Notes: a model not told the origin generated them from the sequence alone. A stretch of 64,000 bases of DNA from Nocardioides exalbidus (GCF_900105585.1 NZ_FNRT01000002.1:62001-126000), one strand, 5' to 3'; counted from the first letter of the stretch, positions 9,154 to 19,882 are shown. Program-made: numbers and translations.

Positions 9154-10007
9154 CCGGCCGCCGGGATCGTCGCCGCCGCGCGGAAGCTGTCCGGCACGGG
9201 CGTCGGGCGACCGGTCTCGTTGTCCATGCAGACGCCGACGACGCGGGCGCGCGCGAGCACCTGGTCGCCGTCTCGCACGACCGACTCGAAGACGACCGAC
9301 GTGCTCCCGACGTGCGACACCCACGTGCGGCAGTCGTAGGGCTCGGGACGGAAGAGGATCGGTCGCCTGTAGTCGACGTCGGTCTGCGCGACGACGAGGT
9401 GGAACCCCTCGCCGAGCTCGCGACCCTGGGCGACCATCAGCTGGATCCTGGCCTCCTGGAAGTACTCGAAGTACTTCACGTTGTTGACGTGGCCGTAGAC
9501 GTCGACGTCGCTGAACCGGACGTGGACGTCGTACGCCCCTCCCGGGACGTCGACCGGCTCGGGCGCCGCGGTGGGGCGCACCGGCTCGTCGGCCTCGAGC
9601 AGACGGCCGAGCGACTCCTTCTCCTCCGGGTGGAGGCGGCGCGGGCGCTCGGTGGCGAAGACGTAGGGCGTCAGCACCGTGCGGGCACGCAGGTAGACCG
9701 CGCGCTCCCCCGACCCGTCCTCGGCGAAGACCTCGTAGGCCATCGTGAAGCTCGCCGCCCGGATCTCGGTGACCCAGCACTCGATCGAGACCGGCTCGAA
9801 GCCGAACGTGAGCGAGGAGACGTAGGTGACCTCGTGGCGTACGACGACCACGCCCTCGGCGAGGTCCTCGCTGCGGCTGTCGGGGGCGTGGGTGCGGAAC
9901 ATGTCCACCCGCGCCTCCTGGAGGTAGTCGACGTAGGTGACGTTGTTGACGTGGCCGAGCAGGTCGAGGTCGGCCCACCGGAGCGGGCAGCGGTAGAGGT
10001 GGCGCAC
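9150..10007 (-). CDS. double-hotdog acyl-CoA thioesterase
   Basis: The 285-residue protein has two tandem hotdog domains of the 4-hydroxybenzoyl-CoA thioesterase type. Each begins with a paired motif: RWADLDLLGHVNNVTYVDYLQEAR (about residues 10-33) and RFSDVDVYGHVNNVKYFEYFQEAR (about 164-187), with Asp and His-Val-Asn-Asn active-site residues in both copies. It should hydrolyse acyl-CoA in the cytoplasm. A homologue (Rv2475c) sits near glbO and ettA in mycobacteria too. The gene is convergent with glbO and overlaps its stop by 4 nt. Confidence 0.9.
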   Translation of the reverse strand: MRHLYRCPLRWADLDLLGHVNNVTYVDYLQEARVDMFRTHAPDSRSEDLAEGVVVVRHEVTYVSSLTFGFEPVSIECWVTEIRAASFTMAYEVFAEDGSGERAVYLRARTVLTPYVFATERPRRLHPEEKESLGRLLEADEPVRPTAAPEPVDVPGGAYDVHVRFSDVDVYGHVNNVKYFEYFQEARIQLMVAQGRELGEGFHLVVAQTDVDYRRPILFRPEPYDCRTWVSHVGSTSVVFESVVRDGDQVLARARVVGVCMDNETGRPTPVPDSFRAAATIPAAG

Positions 10008-10046
10008 GCCCCGATCGTCGCAGAAGCGGGGCGATCGGGGGGTTTC

Positions 10047-10072
10047 GTGATCCCCGGTCAGCCGGGGATCAC
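10047..10072. terminator. hairpin terminator between small ORF and thioesterase
   Basis: Perfect 11-bp stem (10047-10057 with 10062-10072) with a tetraloop. It lies 11 nt downstream of the minus-strand gene ending at 10083. Confidence 0.65.
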
Positions 10073-10082
10073 TCAGCGGAGA

Positions 10083-10265
10083 TCAGTGCGCGAAGTGGAG
10101 GCGGCCGTAGTAGGTGGGGATCGACTCGCGGCGGCTGACGCGGTCGCGGCGGGTCTCGCGGAGGGTGGCCGGGACCGCGACGGCGGCCATCGCGATGGCG
10201 GCCAGGGCGGCGATGCCGACGACGACCAGGAGGGTGATGGTGGCGGAGGCGCTGATGAGCTGCAT
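10083..10265 (-). CDS. small single-pass membrane protein
   Basis: This 60-residue protein has one hydrophobic helix (about residues 8-32) followed by a basic tail ending YYGRLHFAH. No family is recognised. The ATG at 10265 has a good ribosome-binding site (AAAGG, 8-9 nt upstream). It is transcribed divergently from a TetR regulator and shares with it an intergenic region carrying a dyad at 10293-10310, so it is a likely target of that regulator. Confidence 0.7.
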   Translation of the reverse strand: MQLISASATITLLVVVGIAALAAIAMAAVAVPATLRETRRDRVSRRESIPTYYGRLHFAH

Positions 10266-10292
10266 GATCGGGGCCTTTCTACAGGTGAAGAA

Positions 10293-10310
10293 CTTCTACG
10301 TATGTAGAAG
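10293..10310. promoter_or_regulatory. candidate TetR operator
   Basis: The dyad CTTCTAC-GTAT-GTAGAAG has two perfect 7-nt arms. An additional TTCTAC half-site lies at 10278-10283. It is AT-rich compared with its surroundings and lies between the divergent small membrane protein gene and the TetR gene, the usual place for an autoregulatory TetR operator. Inference from position and symmetry only. Confidence 0.6.
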
Positions 10311-10398
10311 ACTACGCCTCTGCCCGAGCAGCGCAACCCGGATCGGTAGTGTCCTGCGTCACGAGGGCCCCGCGCCCGCCCGAGCCGTGAGGAGAGCC

Positions 10399-10995
10399 GT
10401 GAGCCCAGCGACCGAGGAGCTGTCCCCGCGGCGCCGCGAGATCCTGGCCGCCGCGACGACGGTGCTGGCGCAGCAGGGCAACCGCGGGCTCACCCACCGC
10501 GCCGTCGACCGCGAGGCGGGTCTCGCCGAGGGCAGCTCGTCGGCGTACTTCCGCACACGAGAGGCGCTCATCGGCTCCCTCGGCGACTTCGTCGCCGACC
10601 GGCTGGCCGCGGACGTGCAGGCCCTCGGCGTACGACTCGCGTCGTGCCCCGGCGACCACGAGCGTGCGGTCGTCGAGGTGTCGAAGCTGTTCTCCCGGTG
10701 GCTCGAGCAGCCGGACCTGCTGGCTGCCCGACTCGAGCTGACCGTCGCCGCGACCCGCGACCCGAGGCTCGCGGAGCGGTTCACCCAGTGGCGGGACGAT
10801 CTCGTCGCCATGGTGCGCGAGGTGCTCAGCAGCGCGGGCAAGGGTGGCGGCGGCGCCGCCGAGACCCTCGTGGCCGCGCTCGACGGCGTGCTCCTGGCCT
10901 CGCTGCTGCTGCCGGCGAGGAGACGACGCGCCTTCGTGGACGACAGCGTGGAGCAGCTGCTCACCGGCCTCGGCGGCGACCCCGACACTCCCTGA
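10399..10995 (+). CDS. TetR family transcriptional regulator
   Basis: The 198-residue protein has an N-terminal helix-turn-helix: RRREILAAATTVLAQQGNRGLTHRAVDREAGLAEGSSSAYF, with the recognition helix near residues 33-46. The remaining helical region is a ligand-binding/dimerisation domain resembling TetR_C-type regulators. The GTG at 10399 follows AGGAG at 10390-10394; the GTG at 10387 is possible. It is divergent from the small membrane protein across a dyad and lies 62 nt upstream of a thiolase gene, which could be a second target. Confidence 0.85.
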   Translation: MSPATEELSPRRREILAAATTVLAQQGNRGLTHRAVDREAGLAEGSSSAYFRTREALIGSLGDFVADRLAADVQALGVRLASCPGDHERAVVEVSKLFSRWLEQPDLLAARLELTVAATRDPRLAERFTQWRDDLVAMVREVLSSAGKGGGGAAETLVAALDGVLLASLLLPARRRRAFVDDSVEQLLTGLGGDPDTP

Positions 10996-11057
10996 ACGAG
11001 GCAGACCGGACTACGCTGCAGAGGACAGATGTGACCGACCAGTAACCGGAGTTCTCC

Positions 11058-12272
11058 ATGCCCGAGGCAGTGATCGTTTCCGCAGCGCGCACCCCCATCG
11101 GCCGGGCCAACAAGGGCTCGCTGAAGGACTTCCGCCCCGACGACCTCACCGTCCTGGCCGTGCAGGCCGCGCTCGACAAGGTCCCCGGGCTCGACCCGCA
11201 CACCATCGAGGACCTGCTCCTCGGCTGCGGTCTCCCGGGTGGGGAGTCCGGCAACAACATGGCGCGCGTCGTCACCACGCTCCTCGGCCTCGAGGTCCCG
11301 GGCGCGACCGTCACCCGCTACTGCTCCTCGTCGGTGCAGACCACCCGGATGGCCTTCCACGCGATCAAGGCGGGCGAGGGCGACATCTTCGTCTCCGCCG
11401 GTGTCGAGACCGTCTCCCGCTTCGCCAAGGGCACCTCCGACCACATCCCGGGCACCCGCAACCCGCTCTTCGACGACGCGAACGCCCGCACGGACGAGTA
11501 CGCCAAGGGCGGGCAGGACTGGCACGACCCGCGCGAGGACGGCCTGCTCCCCGACATCTACATCGCCATGGGCCAGACCGCGGAGAACGTCGCCCGCCTG
11601 CGCGGCCTCGACCGCAAGGAGCTCGACGAGTTCGCCGTCCGCTCGCAGAACCTCGCCGAGAAGGCCATCGCCGACGGCTTCTGGGAGCGCGAGATCACCC
11701 CCGTCACCACCCCCGACGGCACCGTCGTGACCAAGGACGACGGCCCCCGCGCCGGAGTGACGTACGACGCCATCGCCGGGCTCGACCCGGTGTTCCGCCC
11801 CGACGGCGTCGTCACGGCCGGCAACTGCTGCGCGCTCAACGACGGCGCCGCGGCCGTCGTGGTCATGTCCGACACCAAGGCCAAGGAGCTCGGCCTCACC
11901 CCACTCGCGCGCATCGTCTCCACCGGGGTCTCGGGCCTCTCGCCGGAGATCATGGGCCTGGGCCCGGTCGAGGCGACGAAGAACGCCCTGAAGCACGCCG
12001 GCATGAGCATCGGCGACATCGACCTCGTCGAGATCAACGAGGCCTTCGCCGCCCAGGTGGTGCCGTCCTACCAGGACCTCGGCATCGACCTCGACCGGCT
12101 CAACGTCAACGGCGGCGCCATCGCCGTCGGCCACCCCTTCGGCATGACCGGCGCCCGGCTGCAGAACACGATGCTCAACAGCCTCGACTGGCACGACAAG
12201 TCCACCGGCCTGATCACCATGTGCGTGGGCGGCGGCCAGGGAATGGCGATGATCCTGGAGCGCACGGCCTGA
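11058..12272 (+). CDS. acetyl-CoA C-acyltransferase (thiolase)
   Basis: This 404-residue thiolase catalyses CoA-dependent cleavage or condensation of acyl chains, most likely in beta-oxidation. The nucleophilic Cys is residue 89 (YCSSS), the catalytic His is 359 (GHPFGMTG) and the second Cys is 389 (CVGGGQG), so all active-site residues are present. A GGAG ribosome-binding site precedes the ATG at 11058. No hydroxyacyl-CoA dehydrogenase partner lies adjacent, so it is not an obvious FadA of a FadAB pair. The TetR gene upstream may regulate it. Confidence 0.92.
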   Translation: MPEAVIVSAARTPIGRANKGSLKDFRPDDLTVLAVQAALDKVPGLDPHTIEDLLLGCGLPGGESGNNMARVVTTLLGLEVPGATVTRYCSSSVQTTRMAFHAIKAGEGDIFVSAGVETVSRFAKGTSDHIPGTRNPLFDDANARTDEYAKGGQDWHDPREDGLLPDIYIAMGQTAENVARLRGLDRKELDEFAVRSQNLAEKAIADGFWEREITPVTTPDGTVVTKDDGPRAGVTYDAIAGLDPVFRPDGVVTAGNCCALNDGAAAVVVMSDTKAKELGLTPLARIVSTGVSGLSPEIMGLGPVEATKNALKHAGMSIGDIDLVEINEAFAAQVVPSYQDLGIDLDRLNVNGGAIAVGHPFGMTGARLQNTMLNSLDWHDKSTGLITMCVGGGQGMAMILERTA

Positions 12273-12308
12273 GCCGTTCGACGGCCCGGCCGCACTAGGG
12301 TGCCTTCC

Positions 12309-12803
12309 ATGACCTCCGAGGGGGAGCCGCGCTGGCTCGACGACGGCCAGCAGCACGCGTGGCGTGCCCTGATGATGGGCATGACCCTGCTCGAGGAGCG
12401 GCTCGACGACGACCTGCGCCGCGAGTTCGGCATGTCACTGACCGAGTACGAGGTGCTCGTGCGCCTGTCCGAGCGGACCGGGCGCGCGATGCGGATGGCC
12501 CAGCTCGCCGATGCGATGGCGCACTCGCGCAGCCGCGTGACGCACACCGTCGCCCGCATGGAGCAGGCCGGCTACGTCACCCGCGGGACCACGCCCGAGG
12601 ACGGACGAGGGGTCGTCGCCACCATGACCGAGTCCGGCTACGACCTGCTCGTGCGCGCCGCTCCGTGCCACGTGGAGAGCGTGCGGCGCAACATCCTCGA
12701 CCTCGTCCCCGAGGCCGACTTCGCCGCCGTCGGCCGGGTCTTCGACGCCGTCGCCGACCACCTGGTCAACCGCCACCCGGAGTCGGAGATCAGGCAGTCC
12801 TGA
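12309..12803 (+). CDS. MarR family transcriptional regulator
   Basis: The 164-residue winged-helix regulator contains the core LTEYEVLVRLSE, then MAQLADAMAHSRSRVTHTVARMEQAGYVTRGTTPEDGRGVVATMTESG, which is the recognition helix plus wing with the DxR pattern. A dimerisation helix closes the protein. The ATG at 12309 follows TAGGGT (12296-12301) at 7 nt with no Shine-Dalgarno sequence, suggesting a leaderless message. No divergent target is present; the gene follows the thiolase by 36 nt. Confidence 0.88.
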   Translation: MTSEGEPRWLDDGQQHAWRALMMGMTLLEERLDDDLRREFGMSLTEYEVLVRLSERTGRAMRMAQLADAMAHSRSRVTHTVARMEQAGYVTRGTTPEDGRGVVATMTESGYDLLVRAAPCHVESVRRNILDLVPEADFAAVGRVFDAVADHLVNRHPESEIRQS

Positions 12804-12813
12804 GCCCGGGGCG

Positions 12814-12872
12814 GTCACCGGATATCCGGTGACTCCCCCGCTTGTCGGCCCAGATCCGGGCCGACAAGCGGG
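12814..12872. terminator. palindrome plus strong hairpin between convergent genes
   Basis: Two elements lie between the MarR gene and ettA. One is a perfect 20-nt palindrome (12814-12833). The other is a perfect 15-bp hairpin (12837-12851 with 12858-12872) with a 6-nt loop. They probably terminate transcription from both sides. Confidence 0.75.
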
Positions 12873-12893
12873 AGACTCGGGTGCGAAGCTCGG

Positions 12894-14576
<1,683 letters not shown>

Positions 14577-14646
14577 GCCCGCGAGCCTACGGGGAACCGA
14601 CCTCCTGCCGACAATCGCACCCGCGCGCGCGGACCGTGCGGGAGGC

Positions 14647-14682
14647 GTGAGGTTCCGGCGTCCCGGGCCGCCGGAGCCTCAC
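14647..14682. terminator. hairpin terminator after ssb paralogue
   Basis: A 14-bp stem with one wobble pair (14647-14660 with 14669-14682) and an 8-nt loop lies 17 nt downstream of the ssb stop at 14699. Confidence 0.65.
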
Positions 14683-14698
14683 CCGTCGCAGAAGGCCC

Positions 14699-15103
14699 TC
14701 AGGCGGCCACCTGCTGCTCCTCGACCTGCACCTCGACCCGCTCCTCCGGCGCCACCGGCTTCGTGAAGCGTGACGTGCCGTGCGAGAGGTCGTGGCCGAT
14801 GCTGCTGGCGACCACCTCGTAGGACGTCTGCTGCTTGCCGTCGCGCTCCCACACGTCGGCCACGAGCCGGCCGTGGACCACGACGGGGTCGCCGCTGCTG
14901 AGCGAGTCGGCGACGTGGCGGGCGAGCCGGTTCCACGCCTTGACGGTGTGCCACGACGTGGTGCCCTTGACCCACGCGCCGTCGCGGTAGTGGGTGGGCG
15001 TGCACGCGACGCGGAAGGACGCGACCGAGCGGCCCTCGGCGAGCTCGCGGTGGGTGACCTCGCCGCCGATCCAGCCGGTCAGGGTGATCTGGGTGTCGTA
15101 CAT
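14699..15103 (-). CDS. ssb: single-stranded DNA-binding protein, paralogue lacking the acidic tip
   Basis: The 134-residue protein has an OB-fold of the bacterial SSB type (residues about 3-110: GEVTHRELAEGRSVASFRVACT, WVKGTTSWHTVKAWNRLARHV, GDPVVVHGRL). The C-terminus ends in EEQQVAA and lacks the acidic DDDxPF tip that recruits repair proteins. It therefore resembles the second SSB (SsbB, Rv2478c) rather than the essential replication SSB. An AGGAGA site precedes the ATG at 15103. Location next to ettA is the same as in mycobacteria. Confidence 0.88.
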   Translation of the reverse strand: MYDTQITLTGWIGGEVTHRELAEGRSVASFRVACTPTHYRDGAWVKGTTSWHTVKAWNRLARHVADSLSSGDPVVVHGRLVADVWERDGKQQTSYEVVASSIGHDLSHGTSRFTKPVAPEERVEVQVEEQQVAA

Positions 15104-15285
15104 CGCTGCGTCTCCTGGGATGGGCGGCGGTGGGTCCGCCGCGGTGCTCCCAAGGCTCCGCAGCGCGACCGACGGTTCCCAGTCCCCCGTCGGTGACCCT
15201 GTGGACGACGGCCGCGAACACCCGCCTGTGGACGGTTACCGGCCCACGATCGGCCCACCGAAGGACCGGGACCGACGAGCAGGAG

Positions 15286-16941
15286 TCAGCGCAGGGCGAC
15301 GGCGAGGCCCTCGCGGACCTCGGTGTAGGACGCGAGCTCGGCCTGGATCGGCGCGACGACCATCTCGGCCGACACCTCGGAGATGGCGTCGCGCAGGCGC
15401 TTGTCGGCGGTGCGCGAGCGAGACCTCGCCGTGGCGGCAACCAGCCACCGGCACACGAGCGCGAGCAGGAGGCCGAGCACGATCCCCCCGACCAGCATCA
15501 GCGTCGGCAGCGCGAACGGACCCACCGACGGCGTCGGCGGCTCCGGCACCCGGGCGTAGGTGCCGAGGGCCAGCACCCCCAGCCACAGGGCCCCGACGAT
15601 CGCGGAGATGATCAGGAGGTACTGCAGGACGCGCACCAGCCCCGCCCAGGCGGGGATCTTCTCGGCGCCGAGGTCGGTCTGGCCGACGGCGCGGTCGAGG
15701 CGGTCGCCGAGGTCTGGCAGGCGCGACACCGACGCGGCGCGCACGGCGCTCGCCCACGACGGAGCCATGCCCTCGCCCACCTGGTCGGCCAGGGCACGCA
15801 CCTCGGTGTCGACGCGCGCGCGCTGCACACCGGTCGCCTTCGGCACGGACGTGCGGGCGGCGCCGGTGAGCTGCTTGCCGGACGAGCCGAGGTCGAGGTG
15901 GAGTCGCTTGAGGGGGTCGGGCTTGAGCCGGGAGAACCACGCGGTGACCGGCCAGCCGGTGGCGCGGTTGGCCCGCATCCGGGTCGAGTCGCCGACGGCC
16001 TTCACCACCGTCGGGATGCCGGCCGCCTCGGCGAATGCGTCGTCGAGCGCGGCGACCCGCTCCTTCGACAGCGTCGGCACCTTGCCGGCGCCGGCGGCGT
16101 CCTGGAGGCGCTGCGCGGCGGACTTCACGTCGGCCTCGAGGCGCGAGCGGGTGACCTTCTTCTCCGCGACGCGCTTGGCGACCAGGCCGCGCAGCTCGTC
16201 GATCCCCCAGCCCTGGCGAGCGCTGACCGGAAGCACCGGGACCCCGGCCAGGCCGTCGGCCTCGAGGAGGCGGCGTACGTCCTCCACCATCGTGGCGCGC
16301 CGGTCCTCCGGCACGGTGTCGATGTGGTTGAGGACGACCAGCATCACGTCGGCGTGGCCGGCGAGCGGCTTGAGGAAGCGGTCGTGGATGGCGGCGTCGG
16401 CGTACTTCTGCGGGTCGAGGACCCACACCATCATGTCGGCGAGCTGCACGAGTCGCTCGACCTCGAGGTGGTGGGAGACCTCGGTGGAGTCGTGGTCGGG
16501 GAGGTCGAGCAGCACGACGCCGCGCATCTCGACGTCCTCGTCGGCCTTCGACAGCATCGAGTCACGGGTGACCTGGTGACGGGCCGGGATGCCGAGCCAC
16601 TCGAGCAGCTCCTCGGCGCCCTCCTTGCCCCACACGACGGCCGTGGCCCACGAGGTGGTGGGACGGCGTACGCCGACCGCGGCGAGCTCGAGCCCGCTGA
16701 GCGCGTTGAAGGTGGAGGACTTGCCGGAGCCGGTGGCGCCGGCGAGGGCGACCACGGTGTGGTCGGCCGACAGCTTGAGCCGGCTCGCGGCCCGGGAGGC
16801 GACGGTCGTGACGTCGTCGACCACGGCGTCGTCGACGCGACCGCGCGCGGCAGCGGCGGCGCGCTCGAGTCCGTCGACGCGGGCGCCGATGTCAGAGCTC
16901 CTGGTGACCAGCTTCTTGGCCCCTTCGAGCAACGACGTCAT
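15286..16941 (-). CDS. membrane-associated dynamin-like GTPase
   Basis: The 551-residue protein has an N-terminal G domain: P-loop GATGSGKS at 68-75, G3 DLPDHDS at 146-152 and G4 NHID at 205-208. Near residues 445-515 lie two long hydrophobic helices (LQYLLIISAIVGALWLGVLAL and LPTLMLVGGIVLGLLLALV). The architecture resembles paired bacterial dynamin-like GTPases such as Streptomyces DynA/DynB; that comparison is my inference. The ATG at 16941 has a strong GAGGGAGAG ribosome-binding site. It lies 41 nt downstream of a second GTPase gene in the same operon. Confidence 0.8.
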   Translation of the reverse strand: MTSLLEGAKKLVTRSSDIGARVDGLERAAAAARGRVDDAVVDDVTTVASRAASRLKLSADHTVVALAGATGSGKSSTFNALSGLELAAVGVRRPTTSWATAVVWGKEGAEELLEWLGIPARHQVTRDSMLSKADEDVEMRGVVLLDLPDHDSTEVSHHLEVERLVQLADMMVWVLDPQKYADAAIHDRFLKPLAGHADVMLVVLNHIDTVPEDRRATMVEDVRRLLEADGLAGVPVLPVSARQGWGIDELRGLVAKRVAEKKVTRSRLEADVKSAAQRLQDAAGAGKVPTLSKERVAALDDAFAEAAGIPTVVKAVGDSTRMRANRATGWPVTAWFSRLKPDPLKRLHLDLGSSGKQLTGAARTSVPKATGVQRARVDTEVRALADQVGEGMAPSWASAVRAASVSRLPDLGDRLDRAVGQTDLGAEKIPAWAGLVRVLQYLLIISAIVGALWLGVLALGTYARVPEPPTPSVGPFALPTLMLVGGIVLGLLLALVCRWLVAATARSRSRTADKRLRDAISEVSAEMVVAPIQAELASYTEVREGLAVALR

Positions 16942-16982
16942 CTCTCCCTCACGGTCCGGTGGTAGTGCGTGGACCCTCAACC

Positions 16983-18749
16983 CTAGGGGGCGAGGTCACC
17001 ATCGTCCGACACCTGCCCCGGCTGACTGGGGGCCGGCTCCCCCGGGTGGGTCGCGGCGTAGCGCAGGTCGTCGACCTTGCGGGCCGCCGAGCGCATCCGC
17101 TCGGGCGACTCGGGCTCGACCTCGAGGCTGTCGAGGAGGTCGGTGTAGCGCCGCCGCTCCCCGTCGAGGAGGTCGCCCAACTGGGTCTCGAGGCGCTGCC
17201 GGGCACGCTCGGCCAGGGTCCGGACGGCCTGGTCCCCGAAGACGGCCTCGAGCAGCTTCTGGCCGAGGACGGCCGACCCGCCTGCGATGCCGACCTCGGC
17301 GCCGCTGACGCCGGCCGTGTGGGCGAAGACGACGACCATCAGGGCGACGGACAGGCCGTTGACGCCGAAGGCGAGGAAGCGGGCCGTCGAGCGCTTGTCG
17401 GCGCCCTCCTGCCGCACCATCTCGAGCACGTCGCCCTGCCAGTCGCGGACCGCGCGCTCGGCCCTGCGGCGGAAGTCGCGCGACGCGCGGCCCAGGTCCT
17501 CCCCCGCGTCGGCGAGCAGGCCCTGGCCAGCCACGGTGCCGCGCCAGGACGCCTCGGCCCGCTCGGCGGCGGCCTCGGCGTGCTCGAGGATCAGCGTCTC
17601 GAGCCCGGACTCGACGGCGACGGTGACGCGCTCGGCCTGCTGGGGCTTGCCCTTGACGGCGTTGACGACGCGGTCGCGGATCCAGCCGACCTTCGTCTCG
17701 AGCGTGCGGAGCAGCTCGCCGGTGCCGACGAACTCCTGCCAGCGCGCGAGCACCTCTCCGCGCAGCAGGGTGCCGTCGGCGGAGGCCTCGCTGACCGCCG
17801 TCACGGCGCGGTCGTAGGCGGCGTTCGCGTCGTCGCGCAGCCGGCGTACGGCGTCGATCTGCTCGGTCTCGGCGTCGGCGACGGTGTGGGTACGACGACC
17901 CATGGTGCGGATGGCGCCGTCGAGGGTCTGCTGGACGACCGCCTGGCGCGCGTCCTGGTCCTCGGCGAGGGCCTGGAGCCACTGGCGGATCTCGATCACC
18001 GAGCTGGAGGGCAGCAGCCCCATGTCGGAGACCTCGCCCTCCTCGACGCTGAAGAGCGGGGAGTCCTTGAGGCCGCGGCTGGCGAGCATCCGCGCGAGGT
18101 GCGTGGAGATCGTGGCGACCGCGTCGGCCGGGGTCCGGTCGAGCACGATCGCGACCGCCGCCGAGCGCTCGGCGGCCTTGCGGAGGAACTCCCACGGCAC
18201 CTGGTCGGCGTAGCGCGCGGCCGAGGTGACGAACAGCCAGAGGTCGGCCGCGGCGAGCAGCTGCGCGGCGAGCACGCGGTTGCGCTCCTCGACCGAGTCG
18301 ATGTCGGGGGCGTCGAGGATCGCCAGGCCCGGCGACATCGCGGTGGAGGCCACCAGCTGGAGCGCCTCGGGGTCGTTGGTCTGGCGGTCGACGCGCTCGA
18401 GCTCGGGCAGGAGCCGGTCCTGGCCGAACCACTTCGCGTCGTCGGGGTGGTGCACCAGGACGGGCGAGCGCGTGGTCGGGCGCAGCACGCCGGGGATGGT
18501 GACGCGGGTGCCGACGAGCGAGTTCACCAGCGTCGACTTGCCGGCGCCGGTGGAGCCGCCGACGACCGCGAGCAGCGGCGCGTCGAGGGTCATCAGGCGC
18601 GGGATGACGTAGTCCTCGAGCTGGTCGACCATCTCGTCGCGGCTGGCGCGCTGCTCGGCAGCGCCCGGCAGGTCGAGCGGCAGGCGCGCGCCCTGCAGGG
18701 CGCCGCGCAGGCGGACCAGCGAGGTCACCATTGCGGTGTTGTCGCTCAT
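16983..18749 (-). CDS. dynamin-like GTPase, partner of the downstream GTPase
   Basis: This 588-residue GTPase has the P-loop GGSTGAGKS at 64-72 and a G3-like DAPDIDS. The G4 position reads LDRT instead of NKxD, so nucleotide specificity may be altered. A hydrophobic hairpin in the C-terminal half (LAFGVNGLSVALMVVVFAH, then an Ala/Gly-rich segment) probably inserts in the membrane. Its start overlaps the prsW stop by ATGA and the second GTPase follows 41 nt later, so the three form one transcription unit, perhaps for membrane remodelling or stress. Function is inferred. Confidence 0.8.
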   Translation of the reverse strand: MSDNTAMVTSLVRLRGALQGARLPLDLPGAAEQRASRDEMVDQLEDYVIPRLMTLDAPLLAVVGGSTGAGKSTLVNSLVGTRVTIPGVLRPTTRSPVLVHHPDDAKWFGQDRLLPELERVDRQTNDPEALQLVASTAMSPGLAILDAPDIDSVEERNRVLAAQLLAAADLWLFVTSAARYADQVPWEFLRKAAERSAAVAIVLDRTPADAVATISTHLARMLASRGLKDSPLFSVEEGEVSDMGLLPSSSVIEIRQWLQALAEDQDARQAVVQQTLDGAIRTMGRRTHTVADAETEQIDAVRRLRDDANAAYDRAVTAVSEASADGTLLRGEVLARWQEFVGTGELLRTLETKVGWIRDRVVNAVKGKPQQAERVTVAVESGLETLILEHAEAAAERAEASWRGTVAGQGLLADAGEDLGRASRDFRRRAERAVRDWQGDVLEMVRQEGADKRSTARFLAFGVNGLSVALMVVVFAHTAGVSGAEVGIAGGSAVLGQKLLEAVFGDQAVRTLAERARQRLETQLGDLLDGERRRYTDLLDSLEVEPESPERMRSAARKVDDLRYAATHPGEPAPSQPGQVSDDGDLAP

Positions 18750-19864
18750 CGGGTGGGCACCACCTGTCCGGGGAAGGAGATGTAGGGGCGGATCCGCCGG
18801 AGCTCGTCGACGTGCTCCTGCCCGCGGACGGAGAAGTCGTCGGGAGCGGTGCCGCGGAGGTAGCGGTGGTGGAGGTAGCCGAGCTCGATGGCGGCGGCCT
18901 GGTAGCCGCGCATCGCCCGCTCGCCCTGCTGCCCGGCCCGGGCCTTCGCCCACCGCCGTGCCTGGCGGCGGGCGGACAGGTCGACCAGCCAGGGGATGTC
19001 GGTGGCGGGGAGCAGGCCGCGAGCCGCGGCGTCCTGGAGCGCGGACGTGAGGAGCGGGCGCTCGGAGCGGCGCCGGTAGACGGCGAACGCGACGACACCG
19101 AGGAACGCCGGGAACATGAGCGTGCCGTAGACGACGAAGAAGTGGCCGCCGCCGTCGAGGGTCGAGGAGTTCCACAGGCCGTGCAGGAAGGCGGCGATGG
19201 CGAACCCCGCGAGGGGTGCGAGCAGCCGCGCCCACCAGTGCCGCGAGGCGATCGCGAGACCGACGCCGATGCCGGTGAAGACCGTGAAGAAGGGGTGCGC
19301 GAAGGGGCTGATCAGGCAGCGCACGATGAAGGTGCCGGTGAGCGCCTCGGTGCCGCCCGGCCCGAGACCGCTGGTGCCGTCGTAGGCAGCCGCGAGGTAG
19401 AGGATGTTCTCGGTGTAGGCGAAGCCGATCCCGACCATGCCGGCGTAGACGATGCCGTCGAGGACCCCGTCGAGCTCGTGGCGCCGCCACCACAGGAGCA
19501 GCAGGAGGAAGGCACCCTTCGTCGCCTCCTCCGTCAGGGGCGCGACGACGGCCAGGCTGTCGCGCTCGCTCGCACCGCCTGCCATGCCGATGCCCTGGAA
19601 GACCAGCGCCGCGGCAGTGGCGACGAACGCGCCCCAGAGCAGGCCCGCCACGAGGAGGTTGCGGGGCTCGGGCTCGTAGCGGTCGAGCCACATGAAGCAG
19701 CCGACGAGCGGGCCGACGGGGATGGCGGCCAGGAAGGCCGCGAGGGCGAGTGATCCCGGCGCACCGGACAGCGCGATGACGAGCGCCATCGCCAGCGCAC
19801 CGAGCAGCACGAGGATGCCCACCACGACGGTGAAGGCGACACTGTCGCGACGGCCTCGATGCAT
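18746..19864 (-). CDS. PrsW family intramembrane metalloprotease
   Basis: The 372-residue multispanning membrane protein has the CPBP/PrsW-type motifs EEATK at 112-116, YTENILYL, HPFFTVFTGIGVG and FLHGLWN near residue 218, supplying the Glu and His ligands. PrsW cleaves anti-sigma factors in Bacillus; the substrate here is unknown and no sigma/anti-sigma pair is adjacent. The ATG at 19864 follows TAGGGT (19871-19876) at 6 nt, a leaderless-type promoter. It is the first gene of a three-gene operon with two GTPases. Confidence 0.88.
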   Translation of the reverse strand: MHRGRRDSVAFTVVVGILVLLGALAMALVIALSGAPGSLALAAFLAAIPVGPLVGCFMWLDRYEPEPRNLLVAGLLWGAFVATAAALVFQGIGMAGGASERDSLAVVAPLTEEATKGAFLLLLLWWRRHELDGVLDGIVYAGMVGIGFAYTENILYLAAAYDGTSGLGPGGTEALTGTFIVRCLISPFAHPFFTVFTGIGVGLAIASRHWWARLLAPLAGFAIAAFLHGLWNSSTLDGGGHFFVVYGTLMFPAFLGVVAFAVYRRRSERPLLTSALQDAAARGLLPATDIPWLVDLSARRQARRWAKARAGQQGERAMRGYQAAAIELGYLHHRYLRGTAPDDFSVRGQEHVDELRRIRPYISFPGQVVPTR

Positions 19865-19882
19865 GTCCGAACCCTAACGGAG

